NCBI GenBank assembly: GCA_015522635.1
Contig: WALW01000027.1
Coordinates: forward strand, 151,108-215,107
Direction: 5' to 3'
DNA from: Candidatus Tiamatella incendiivivens
GTDB taxonomy: Archaea; Thermoproteota; Thermoprotei_A; Sulfolobales; Acidilobaceae
Length of the DNA: 64,000 nt
Positions 46,501-54,845 of this stretch are shown piece by piece (position 1 is the stretch's first letter; the number at the start of each line of letters is the position of its first letter). A program made the translations under genes and the position numbers. A model generated the notes under the pieces. The model saw only the letters and a program-made list of their open reading frames with translations, ran no database searches and was not told the origin of the DNA.

Positions 46501-47047
46501 CTTTTTCATTTCCATTGATGATGAAATACCCGCCTTTATCTCTGCTATCTTCACCGAGCTCCGCTAGTTCCTCGTCGCTCTTATCTGCTAGGGGATCTAA
46601 GACTGATCTGATCATTACTGGAAGATCTCCGATGTGAACCTCTTCTGGTTCACGTTCAATGCCATTTTCTACTAGGGTCATTTCTAAGTACAGTGGAACA
46701 CTATATGTTAAGTTCCTTAATCGGCATTCGGTAGGGTTAACACTTCTCTTTGCGCCATCCACCTCTTTCACGAGAGGTTTGCCCATCCTTAATTTGCCAA
46801 TTTTTACAAAGGTAGAGAACATAAGAGGATGAGGCTCTACTGGTTGACGTCTACCATAGTAGTAATATGGCCTAGCAGGTCCTGGATGAATAGTTTTTCT
46901 TGATGCAACTATTTCATAAATGGTTTTCTGTGCAAATCTGTTGAATGACTCAAGATGCTGACGTGATAGGCCTTTTTCCTCTATGAAGGATTTAGCTAAG
47001 ATGAACAATTCTCTCTGTCCTGGGATCCAATTATTGTCTGATGTCAA
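43511..47047 (-). CDS. rpoB: DNA-directed RNA polymerase subunit B (unsplit)
   Basis: A 1178-residue second-largest subunit (Rpo2). It is encoded by one gene, as in crenarchaea, in contrast to the B'/B'' split in many euryarchaeota. [19 protein letters not shown] near 155, [24 protein letters not shown] near 475, the [19 protein letters not shown] hybrid-binding block near 940 and a C-terminal zinc site ([23 protein letters not shown]) are intact. Normal length. Confidence 0.98.
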   Translation of the reverse strand: [1178 protein letters not shown]

Positions 47048-47060
47048 ACTAAATATCCCC

Positions 47061-47318
47061 CTAATAAGCTACAACGATTCGATAGACCACGGATTCGCCC
47101 GCAGTAGGACTCTTTCGAGTAATCCTAATAATGTTTCCTGGTTTCGCATTCAATAATCTAGCTACGGGATCATTAACACTAATATGAGGAAGCTGGTATG
47201 GTTTTACATCGTATTCTTTTAGCACTTTAGCTGCCTCCTCTACGCTAAGAAGCTCGTGTTTCGGGGCAAGCTCGTGATTAAGGATCTTCTTCTTAACTTT
47301 GACCTTTGACGGGGTCAT
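47061..47318 (-). CDS. rpoH: DNA-directed RNA polymerase subunit H
   Basis: An 85-residue Rpo5 (the archaeal equivalent of the C-terminal domain of Rpb5). [72 protein letters not shown] follows the family throughout. It is the first gene of the rpoH-B-A1-A2-L30e-nusA-S12 operon. Confidence 0.96.
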   Translation of the reverse strand: MTPSKVKVKKKILNHELAPKHELLSVEEAAKVLKEYDVKPYQLPHISVNDPVARLLNAKPGNIIRITRKSPTAGESVVYRIVVAY

Positions 47319-47448
47319 CTCTATATAAACCCCCTTCCACCTGCAAACTCAAGAAACGTCTGATATCGGGTTTATTAAATTTGATCATCTCTATGTTAAT
47401 CCTTGACATATTAGTTCGTAGGAGCCTTGTGGGCGGCGGGTGATGTGA

Positions 47449-47556
47449 CGGGCCCGCCGGGATTCGAACCCGGGACCTCCGCCCAGAGCCCAAAGGCAAG
47501 GCACCCGGTCTACGGGTTAAAAGCCCGCCGCTCTATCCTGGCTGAGCTACGGGCCC
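47449..47556 (-). tRNA. tRNA-Lys (anticodon TTT) with non-canonical intron
   Basis: The minus strand has acceptor GGGCCCG/CGGGCCC, D-arm GCTC-AGCCAGGATA-GAGC, anticodon stem GCGGG/CCCGT with loop CTTTTAA (TTT), and T-arm CCGGG-TTCGAAT-CCCGG. A 33-base intron (about 47479-47511) lies after position 43, in the variable region; because AG repeats at both junctions, 45/46 is an equally good placement. This is not the usual 37/38 site. G73 is followed by TCA in the DNA, so CCA is added after transcription. Confidence 0.9.
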
Positions 47557-47619
47557 CTCCATCCTTCTAGGGTATTTCAGTGGGGATATAAAATTATAGT
47601 TGAATGATGGCTGGTTTTA

Positions 47620-48354
47620 TTGTTAGGAACAAGTGAACGGTGTTCGGCTTTGGAATTAGAGATTAACGTTGATAGAATTAGGCACTATATTGATGGGCTG
47701 GAAACCTCTTTGAACAGAGTATCCAGGCTCTTGAGTAATAGGTACCCTGGTCTTTTGGATGCTATTAAGCGGTATGTGAATGACTCCCGTTATTACTTGG
47801 AGAAGGGGGATGCTGAAACAAGTTTAGTGTCGGTAGCTTATGCTGAAGGTCTATTGGATTCTCTTAAGTATATTGGTGAACTAGAAATACAATGGCCTGA
47901 GCGTAAGCAGGAGAAGAGGGTTTTTCTTGCAGGGACATTTGATATAATTCATCCAGGTCATATTGAGTTGATGAAGTGGGCTTCAGGACTAGGGAAACTG
48001 TATGTTGTTGTGGCTAGGGATGCTAATGTCTTGAAATCTAAAGGGAGGCTCCCAGTGTTGTCAGAGTCTATTAGGCTGAGGATTGTACAAGGCATTAGAT
48101 ATGTTTATGATGCACGTTTAGGTGATGAAGCTGACATATTCGCTCCTATAGAGGATATTCGCCCCGATATAATCGCGTTGGGCCCCGATCAGGCAATATC
48201 TGAAGAAGTTGTTGCTGGGGAAGTAGAGAGAAGACTGGGATACAGGCCAGTGGTAACAAGGTATCCCGCTAAAAAGGCTTTCAACGGCATAAAAAGCTCT
48301 ACAGATATTATCGAGTTGATATGTAAAAACTATTGCGATTTAATAAAAGTTTAA
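47620..48354 (+). CDS. DUF357 plus cytidylyltransferase-like protein (FAD synthase type)
   Basis: A 244-residue protein from TTG 47620. Residues 15-85 are a helical DUF357 domain (LSNRYPGLLDAIKRYVNDSRYYLEKGDAETSLVSVAYAEGLLDSLKYIG). The C-terminal part is a nucleotidyltransferase: the HxGH motif is in GTFDIIHPGHIELMKWAS near 110, and the ISS-like motif is GIKSSTDII near 230. Archaeal relatives (RibL) make FAD from FMN. It overlaps endonuclease V by 15 bases at the 3' end. Confidence 0.8.
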   Translation: MLGTSERCSALELEINVDRIRHYIDGLETSLNRVSRLLSNRYPGLLDAIKRYVNDSRYYLEKGDAETSLVSVAYAEGLLDSLKYIGELEIQWPERKQEKRVFLAGTFDIIHPGHIELMKWASGLGKLYVVVARDANVLKSKGRLPVLSESIRLRIVQGIRYVYDARLGDEADIFAPIEDIRPDIIALGPDQAISEEVVAGEVERRLGYRPVVTRYPAKKAFNGIKSSTDIIELICKNYCDLIKV

Positions 48355-49044
48355 AGAGGGGCATTCCTTTACTGAACCTATATCTTTATTATCTACATTA
48401 TGCTTGAGTTGCTTTGAGAACCTATCTGCTATAAGAGTAGGTATGGGTATCCTTCCTCTTATCCATGTTTTCCTTGCTATTTCAGCAGCAGTATTAAGAG
48501 ATATCTTATGTCCTATACTAACGTATATCTTTCTATTTCCTTTGTATATTATATAAGCGATTACCTCGCCAGATTTTTTATCTATAACTCTATCATCTTC
48601 TTCCGAACCAGTCAATCGGTGTTTAGCTACACCGATCGATGGAATATTGAATGCTACCCCTACGTGAGAGGCGATACCAAATGCTCTTGGATGAGCTATT
48701 CCATGGCCATCAACAAGCAGTAGATCAGGTAGTAGTCCTCTCTTCTTTGCCCAAGTTAGCAACAAAGCTATTGGCGGCATTTCTCTAAATGCAAGTAACC
48801 CGGGGATATAGGGCACGCAGGTATAAGTTATAGCATAAAAACACTGTATTAATTTTAGAGTTTGATAGTTGAAAATAGATAGGACAGCTATTCCTATAGT
48901 CCTATCGCTAGAGTAGGAGAGGTCTAACCCCCCGATACTTCTGATAGTCCCTATATAGTCATCCTTTAGAACCTTTCTTGCAAGGATTTTTTGGGCATTA
49001 AACGCTTTTCTGTAATTGAATTTAGATCGGATGATTTTACACAT
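48340..49044 (-). CDS. nfi: Endonuclease V
   Basis: About 234 residues from ATG 49044, which lies 11 bases after the psmB stop (an upstream start at 49092 would overlap psmB). The enzyme cuts DNA or RNA beside inosine. IRSIGGLDLSYS supplies the first catalytic Asp; LLVDGHGIAHPRAFGIASHVGV near 125 is the family signature; GVAKHRLTG follows. The usual 'FxExP' strand is present as AFREMPP. Confidence 0.93.
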   Translation of the reverse strand: MCKIIRSKFNYRKAFNAQKILARKVLKDDYIGTIRSIGGLDLSYSSDRTIGIAVLSIFNYQTLKLIQCFYAITYTCVPYIPGLLAFREMPPIALLLTWAKKRGLLPDLLLVDGHGIAHPRAFGIASHVGVAFNIPSIGVAKHRLTGSEEDDRVIDKKSGEVIAYIIYKGNRKIYVSIGHKISLNTAAEIARKTWIRGRIPIPTLIADRFSKQLKHNVDNKDIGSVKECPSLNFY

Positions 49045-49054
49045 TCCAGTGGAA

Positions 49055-49645
49055 TTATAGTTGTACACTGTACTCTTTAACCTCTTTGCCACTCACTAAA
49101 ACCACGTCTATCCCGTCACCGGATAATGAGTCCCTTTTAATCGCAGTCTTTACTGCTTCAACCGCAAGCTTCTCAGCTTCAGTTAGGGCCAGTTCTTCAT
49201 GGTACTTATCCTCAAGGAGGCCGAGAGAGAGGGAGGCCCCTGTTCCTAGGGCAGCGTATTTCTCCTCACTATATCCTCCAAGACTATCTAGTACATATAG
49301 ATGAGAACCCGTATAATCGACCCCTCCGACCATAACTTCAGTCAAATATGGTAGCATTTTACTGGAATAAAGAATACTTGAAAGTAATTTTGCCACGCCT
49401 TTCACTGATAAAGGAGATTTGCTTGATAGTTTATAGTATTCTAGCTCATGTTTAAGTATGGAGGCAATTGCTTGCGAATCAGCATACATCCAAGCGGCTC
49501 CAATCACTATTTTATCAGTTATTACGTGCACCTTTTTTGCTTTTCCGCTAATAACTAAGTTACCGAGGGTATATCTTTTATCAGCAGCTATGATAATGCC
49601 TCCATCTACTCTGATACCAACAACAGTCGATCCCTGCACGTACAT
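49055..49645 (-). CDS. psmB: Proteasome beta subunit with Ser at the Thr1 position
   Basis: A 196-residue beta subunit. GIIIAADKRYTLGNLV (Lys33 position) and RDSLSGDGIDVVLV (Asp/Ser of the active site) are intact. The short N-terminus MYVQG-STVVGIR, however, aligns the nucleophile position with Ser, where active subunits have G-TTTxG. Crenarchaea commonly carry two beta subunits, only one clearly catalytic; the canonical one is at 54103. Whether this Ser is used cannot be told from sequence. Confidence 0.92.
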   Translation of the reverse strand: MYVQGSTVVGIRVDGGIIIAADKRYTLGNLVISGKAKKVHVITDKIVIGAAWMYADSQAIASILKHELEYYKLSSKSPLSVKGVAKLLSSILYSSKMLPYLTEVMVGGVDYTGSHLYVLDSLGGYSEEKYAALGTGASLSLGLLEDKYHEELALTEAEKLAVEAVKTAIKRDSLSGDGIDVVLVSGKEVKEYSVQL

Positions 49646-49656
49646 TCATGAACACC

Positions 49657-50766
49657 TTAACTAAAAATTCGGGGGAGCCTTGTTAAAACTTTGGCACCTG
49701 TTTCCGTAACTAGTATCATATCCTCTATTCGTACTCCAAACTTGCCGTGTAAGTAAACTCCTGGTTCAATAGTAAATATCATTCCCCTTTTGATTACAGT
49801 ATCTGAGCCCGGTCTTATATAAGGCTCCTCATGTACATCCACACCTACTCCATGACCTAGTCCATGAATAAATTTAGGGCCGAATCCTTGGTTCTCTAAG
49901 GCTCTTCTTGCAGCGTTATCTATATCCTTAGCTTTAATCCCTGGTTCTACCGTATCTATAGCCTCTTCAACGGCTTCGTTCACTATTTCTATTACTTTCT
50001 TCAACTCACTGTTTCCGCCATAGATCAACGTTCTCGTAGAATCACTGTTATAGTTCTGCTTTACTGCTCCCCAATCAATGAGAACTAGATTATTTCTTGT
50101 TAGACTTTTGTTTGTAGGTATTGCATGCGGGTAAGCTGCATTTTCTCCGAAGGCAATTATAGTTGGGAACGCTTCTCTTTCCCCTCCAAGTGCCCGCAGG
50201 TGTAGTCCCAGTCTTCCCGCAAGGTATAGCTCTGAAACTCCTTCAGCCATATCATTGACTGTTCTAATAAAAGCTTCTTCAGCTATTTTGATTGTTTCCG
50301 TTATAATATCTATTTCTTCAGCCGTTTTAATCATTCTAATTTCACTGATTTCATTTTCAATGGAACCCTTCTTGCATATTTTGCTAAATTTCTCTCTATG
50401 ACTGCAAGGAAGGCCTCCAAGATCACATAGGACTTCCCCTTCTTCCCCTATTATCTTGGATACGGACGAATAAGGATCATCCCCCAGCACTTTAATATCG
50501 TCTGATATAATCATCTCGTTGGCAGACCTATAGAAACCGTATACTTTCAACCAACTGGGGGATTGGTCTTGAAACCTGTAGAATTCTAGGATATTTGTCA
50601 GGATGATATGGTTTTGCCTGGCAGGCATAGATATTAGAATAGATCCTATTGGGCTAGGTATGCCTGTAAAATATGTAACGTTAGAAGGATTAGATATTAC
50701 TATCACAGGGTCTTTCAAACCCTCTTTCTCTACTAGCTTCTCAAGCCTGGAAGGAGATTTCCACAA
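49657..50766 (-). CDS. pepQ: Xaa-Pro dipeptidase/aminopeptidase (M24 family)
   Basis: A 369-residue metallopeptidase. The N-terminal creatinase-like domain (residues 1-135) is followed by a pita-bread domain with metal ligands in LVLIDWGAVKQNYNSDSTRTL (two Asp, near 230), GLGHGVGVDVHEEPYI (His, near 302), IFTIEPGVYL (Glu, near 330) and VRIEDMILVTE (Glu, near 345). It cleaves peptide bonds involving proline. It lies just upstream of the proteasome subunit, suggesting a role in peptide turnover. Confidence 0.92.
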   Translation of the reverse strand: MWKSPSRLEKLVEKEGLKDPVIVISNPSNVTYFTGIPSPIGSILISMPARQNHIILTNILEFYRFQDQSPSWLKVYGFYRSANEMIISDDIKVLGDDPYSSVSKIIGEEGEVLCDLGGLPCSHREKFSKICKKGSIENEISEIRMIKTAEEIDIITETIKIAEEAFIRTVNDMAEGVSELYLAGRLGLHLRALGGEREAFPTIIAFGENAAYPHAIPTNKSLTRNNLVLIDWGAVKQNYNSDSTRTLIYGGNSELKKVIEIVNEAVEEAIDTVEPGIKAKDIDNAARRALENQGFGPKFIHGLGHGVGVDVHEEPYIRPGSDTVIKRGMIFTIEPGVYLHGKFGVRIEDMILVTETGAKVLTRLPRIFS

Positions 50767-50896
50767 GTCAAACCACCTGTCTCTTCAAGTAGTTTTAGTT
50801 TGATATTAGGGGTTAAAACATAGATTGCACAAATTTGTTGGAATGGTATTTTACGATTACGTATAGAAGTTTGCATGGTATGTGTGTGAAGTAGAT

Positions 50897-51088
50897 TTAG
50901 CGGAATCTAGCTTTTGTTGTGACTTTCTTGTTTTGCCATGAGTATCTGCGTATTCTTTTTGATCTGCCGAATCCGCATGCCACACAGTATCCCTTAGCGA
51001 CATTGAACGAGTTTCTACCGCATCTCCTACATCTTATATGTGTCTTGCTTCTTCCATGCTTACCCATTGAAGGCGTTCCTTTACCCAT
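50897..51088 (-). CDS. rpl37e: 50S ribosomal protein L37e
   Basis: A 63-residue eL37 starting [20 protein letters not shown]. The zinc knuckle [22 protein letters not shown] is intact and the basic tail binds 23S rRNA. The Lsm gene lies 7-8 bases upstream, a pairing conserved in archaea. Confidence 0.96.
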   Translation of the reverse strand: MGKGTPSMGKHGRSKTHIRCRRCGRNSFNVAKGYCVACGFGRSKRIRRYSWQNKKVTTKARFR

Positions 51089-51098
51089 CACCTACACC

Positions 51099-51320
51099 TC
51101 AGCTTGCCGGGGAGATCATTACGACGTTATCTCCCCTTATTAGTATTATTCCTAGTCTTTTTGTTTCTCCGTTTGACCTGATTTCTTCTGCATCGTGAAG
51201 TAGTATGTTCAGGTGTTGGTCAAAACTCTTTAAGGTACCTCTAACCTCTCTACCTCCTTTGAGTCTTATGTATACGGTTTTCTCGAGTGATTCGCTAAGC
51301 AGTGTATGCGTGTCAGACAA
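51099..51320 (-). CDS. Sm-like archaeal protein (SmAP1/Lsm)
   Basis: A 73-residue minimal Lsm protein. Sm1 is VYIRLKGGREVRGTLKSFDQHLNILLHDAEE, and Sm2 is LGIILIRGDNVVMISPA with the RGD typical of the RNA-binding pocket. It forms a ring that binds oligo-U RNA. It is paired with L37e, as in other archaea. Confidence 0.94.
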   Translation of the reverse strand: MSDTHTLLSESLEKTVYIRLKGGREVRGTLKSFDQHLNILLHDAEEIRSNGETKRLGIILIRGDNVVMISPAS

Positions 51321-51426
51321 TCTTCTCCACCTATAGCTTCAGTCGTGGTCTCATTACCGTTTTCTAAGGGAAGCTACTATAAAAAGGTATATTCATTAAA
51401 CCAATTTACTGGGTGAACATGCTGAA

Positions 51427-51948
51427 ATGCCAGCCCAACTGAAAAACAGACACTTGTTATCAAAAAAGGAAAGGAAGAAGCTTCATAGGATTCTTACAGA
51501 TAAGCTTCTAAGGATACTAGATTACAATAGCTGTAATCTATTAGAGGTTGGTGAATATGATGACGCTGTAGTGTATCTATGTGACTCGCAGTGCTTCATA
51601 TTGATTGTGGAGTACAGAGGAGAAAACCTTTATGTGCCTTGCTTGAAGAGGCTTTTACAAGTATTTAGAAAAAGCATCTCAATCGGCGATATAGAAGTAG
51701 ATAGAGGAGCTGTCCAGGCTTTAATGCGGGGAGCAGATTTGATGGCTCCTGGTGTGAGAAGGGTTACTGCATATTTTGACCCCGGTGATATGGTAATAAT
51801 TATAGATGAAGAGTCGAATGCGCCAGTGTCTGTAGGTAAGGCAATGGTATCTTCTAGGGAATTAGAGGCTATGGTTTCATCCAAGTCCCGTGGAAAGGTT
51901 GTCGCTAATCTTCATTACGTGGGAGACAAAGTATGGAAAGAGCTGTAG
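51427..51948 (+). CDS. MCT-1-like PUA-domain protein
   Basis: A 173-residue protein with a pre-PUA domain (residues 1-85; HLLSKKERKKLHRILTDKLL then strands) and a PUA domain (86-173; IEVDRGAVQALMRGADLMAPGVRR, then FDPGDMVIIIDEESNAPVSVGKAMVSS). The layout is that of eukaryotic MCTS1/Tma20, which acts with DENR in translation recycling and reinitiation. It is convergent with aCPSF1. Confidence 0.82.
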   Translation: MPAQLKNRHLLSKKERKKLHRILTDKLLRILDYNSCNLLEVGEYDDAVVYLCDSQCFILIVEYRGENLYVPCLKRLLQVFRKSISIGDIEVDRGAVQALMRGADLMAPGVRRVTAYFDPGDMVIIIDEESNAPVSVGKAMVSSRELEAMVSSKSRGKVVANLHYVGDKVWKEL

Positions 51949-51954
51949 TTTAGA

Positions 51955-53982
51955 TTAGTAGAGTTTAATCGATTCAAGGAGTTTCGGCGTATAAATTTCA
52001 GGCTTTCTGTTTATCACTCCTTTCTCCTCTAGCTTTGTTGCGTCTCTAAATAACAGGTTTTTGAGGGTTTGAATCGCTGAAGGCTCACCGTGATTCAATA
52101 TTATATTTCTTGGTTTAGGTTTCAGGAACTTGTAAAACATCCGTAGCTCTGATTGACTAGCATGTCCGGAGAACCCCTCTATCCTTTGTATTTCCATTTT
52201 TATTTTCAGGCTTTTGACTTTTCCTTCTTCTATGAATTGCATTTCTCGGTCTCCCTCTACTATTCTTCTCCCCAAGGTTCCAGCTGCTTGGTAGCTGACA
52301 AAGACTAAGGCATTCTTCTCGTCATCTGCTAGAGCCTTTAGATACTCCACACTAGGCCCTCCTGTTAACATCCCAGATGTTGCTAGTATTATAGCGCTTT
52401 TATCTCCCTGCATCAAGGATTCCCGTTCTTCTCTATGGCTTACATATACAGTATTTTCACTGATGAAGGGATTCTCACCCTGATGAAGTATCTTGTTTCT
52501 AATAGGTGGAACTAACAGTTCAGGGTAATTGGTATATATAGCTGTTACTTCATATACCATGCCGTCAACATATATTGGTATTTCAAGTATCTCCTTATTC
52601 TTCATAGCCTCATTCAATACTACTAGAATTTCTTGGCCTCTACCGACAGCCATTACTGGTATGAGTATTTTCCCCCCTCTTCCAACGACTTTCCTAACCA
52701 CATCGAGTAATTGCTTCTCTGCTTCTTCCCTTGGTTGTTGTTCTGTAGCTCCGTAAGTTGACTCCATTATAAGGGCTTCTATGCGGGGGAACTCGTGGTT
52801 CGCAGGGGGAAGTAAACGCGTGGCTGTATCCCCCTTTATCTTGTAAAACTTGAGGTCTCCCGTGTACAGTATATTGTAAAGCCCCTGTCCAACATGTAGA
52901 TGCACTAGAGAAGATCCAAGTATGTGCCCAGCATTATGGAATGTAAGTTTGGTGTCAGGAGCTACATCAGTGACGACCTCATAGTCTACGGTTATTGTCC
53001 TTGAAAGCATCATAGATATTTCTCTCATACCGTAAAGAGGTTCTTCTCCTTCCTTGCGTGCTAGTTCGATCAGATCTTTCTGAACTAGAACCATTATATC
53101 TCTTGTAGGCTTCGTAGCATAAACAGGTCCTCTATAACCGTATTTGTATAGCAGTGGTAAGATTCCAACATGATCTAAGTGTGCGTGACTTATTACGATA
53201 GCGTCAAGTTCTTCGATGTTAAATTCGGGCGAATCCAACTTAGGAAACCTATCTACTCCTGATCCCCCAGGGTTTATTCCAGCGTCTAATAGTACTTTGC
53301 TTTCGCCAGTATCTACTAGTATAGCTGATCTACCAACCTCGCAGAATGATCCTAGGCCTATTATTCTTACATGTTGCGTTCCCCTGATGGTATCTCTGAA
53401 TATTCTTTCACCGATTTCTCTGAATGCCTTTTTTCTTTCCGCGGATGATCTAAGCATATGGCTTAGAATACTATTTAAAACGTTACTGATTAACGGCGGT
53501 TTCCTATAGACCACCATTCGCCATCCGGTGTTTGCTAGTACTTTATTAATGAACTGCTTGTTTCTACCTGCAGCTTTCCCGGGTTTCTCTGCCCTCACTA
53601 TAACTTCTCCTAGAACTTCATCGAATTCTATGAGGTTGGGGTCTATACCTGCCTCAGGGTCTACATGATCTAGGACGAATGCCTTGGTTTCTTCCTGTGG
53701 TTTCCTGATACTGGGATCTGTTCGTATCACAACTCTTTTCTTAAGTTTTTTTGCTAATTCTTTGATTACATCGCTATTTTTAACTATGAATTTCGGGTTT
53801 TTAACATAGATAGCTATTTCGGGGCCTTCGAACTCTACAGTGCTTATATCGGCATTACCTAGGTATTTGTAGATATTTCTCATAAGAAATAGCCTAAGTT
53901 TCTTCCCTGTTAACCTCTCGCTCCCACGTGAATCAGTTGATGTCAAACTATTAAGCACCTCTCTCGAGAGATTGATATTCAT
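51955..53982 (-). CDS. aCPSF1/FttA beta-CASP ribonuclease, transcription terminator
   Basis: A 675-residue protein with two N-terminal KH domains (about 45-190), a metallo-beta-lactamase domain (HAHLDHVG near 265, then the MBL His/Asp motifs GHILGSSLVHLH and YTGDLKF), a beta-CASP domain (MESTYGATE, IPVMAVGRGQEIL) and a final FSGHASQSEL and ILNHGEPSA block. In archaea this enzyme cleaves nascent RNA and ends transcription. All metal-binding motifs are intact. Translation may start at a later Met (about residue 34). Confidence 0.95.
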   Translation of the reverse strand: MNINLSREVLNSLTSTDSRGSERLTGKKLRLFLMRNIYKYLGNADISTVEFEGPEIAIYVKNPKFIVKNSDVIKELAKKLKKRVVIRTDPSIRKPQEETKAFVLDHVDPEAGIDPNLIEFDEVLGEVIVRAEKPGKAAGRNKQFINKVLANTGWRMVVYRKPPLISNVLNSILSHMLRSSAERKKAFREIGERIFRDTIRGTQHVRIIGLGSFCEVGRSAILVDTGESKVLLDAGINPGGSGVDRFPKLDSPEFNIEELDAIVISHAHLDHVGILPLLYKYGYRGPVYATKPTRDIMVLVQKDLIELARKEGEEPLYGMREISMMLSRTITVDYEVVTDVAPDTKLTFHNAGHILGSSLVHLHVGQGLYNILYTGDLKFYKIKGDTATRLLPPANHEFPRIEALIMESTYGATEQQPREEAEKQLLDVVRKVVGRGGKILIPVMAVGRGQEILVVLNEAMKNKEILEIPIYVDGMVYEVTAIYTNYPELLVPPIRNKILHQGENPFISENTVYVSHREERESLMQGDKSAIILATSGMLTGGPSVEYLKALADDEKNALVFVSYQAAGTLGRRIVEGDREMQFIEEGKVKSLKIKMEIQRIEGFSGHASQSELRMFYKFLKPKPRNIILNHGEPSAIQTLKNLLFRDATKLEEKGVINRKPEIYTPKLLESIKLY

Positions 53983-54102
53983 AACTCATTTGGAATGCAT
54001 CACGTTTCGGGTCTTAGGAGCTGATGCTATCTCTTAAGGTATGTTAATTGGGGTTTATAAGTGATTAATATTGTTCAGCGAAATAATCTTCTAGGACAGG
54101 TT

Positions 54103-54747
54103 TTAAGAGAACTTAACTGTAAGTTCTCTTGAACCATTTTTTTCTATGACAATGACATCAATACCATCTCCCGATGCAGAGTCTCTCATTGTAGCTGCTT
54201 TAATAGATTTCTTTGCTAGTTCAATAGCTTCATCTACGTTTATATTATTTCTGTAACCCTCTTCTAGGACTCCCAAGGCTATAGGGGATCCCGAGCCTGT
54301 CGAGGTGAACGAATCTTCTTCTAATATGCTTCCATACCAATCCAAACTATATAGTCGAGGCGAGTCATCGTATCCTCCTACAATTAACTGGACTATGTAT
54401 GGGAACCATTTGGATGAGAAGAGTATTCTAGCTAAAAGGCTCGCATAGTTCTTTACTTTCGGCCTCGTTTTCGCTGTTATACTATAGTACTCCATTTCAG
54501 CCCTTACCGTATCAGCTAAAGACTGAGCATCTGCTACAACTCCGGCTATAGTCATTGCTACGTTATCTGTAATCTTGACTATCTTCTTGACTGTCCTACT
54601 AGCTATTAAGTGCCCTGCAGTAGCTCGTTTATCAGCTGCTAGGACGATAGCCTCACTTGCCTTAATGCCTATAGTCGTGGTTCCGTGGAATAGTTCGATT
54701 TTCGGGTTTCCAGTAGGGTTTAACTCGTTTCTCCATGCTTCGAACAA
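54103..54747 (-). CDS. psmB: Proteasome beta subunit (catalytic type)
   Basis: A 214-residue precursor. A propeptide of about 22 residues ends in LFHG, and cleavage before TTTIGIK exposes the nucleophilic Thr1. IVLAADKRATAGHLI (Lys33) and MRDSASGDGIDVIV (Asp166/Ser169 equivalents) are intact. It would be the active subunit of the 20S core served by PAN (11024), alongside the Ser-bearing subunit at 49055. Confidence 0.95.
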   Translation of the reverse strand: MFEAWRNELNPTGNPKIELFHGTTTIGIKASEAIVLAADKRATAGHLIASRTVKKIVKITDNVAMTIAGVVADAQSLADTVRAEMEYYSITAKTRPKVKNYASLLARILFSSKWFPYIVQLIVGGYDDSPRLYSLDWYGSILEEDSFTSTGSGSPIALGVLEEGYRNNINVDEAIELAKKSIKAATMRDSASGDGIDVIVIEKNGSRELTVKFS

Positions 54748-54845
54748 AGGATCTCCCCTTGGTAGATGGTTTAGAATGACCAGTTATAATAAAAGTTAGC
54801 CATTACAAATAAAGGATAGTGATCCTTCTAAGGATAGAGTATGGA

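Noticed and set aside
42599..46637. Many plus-strand open frames of 60-90 codons opposite rpoA1 and rpoB
   Set aside because: All are antisense shadows of conserved polymerase genes with no family resemblance.
51321..51426. Possible C/D box sRNA (GTAATGA followed by CTGA) between Lsm and the PUA gene on the minus strand
   Set aside because: Box C has a mismatch at a core position and C'/D boxes are missing.
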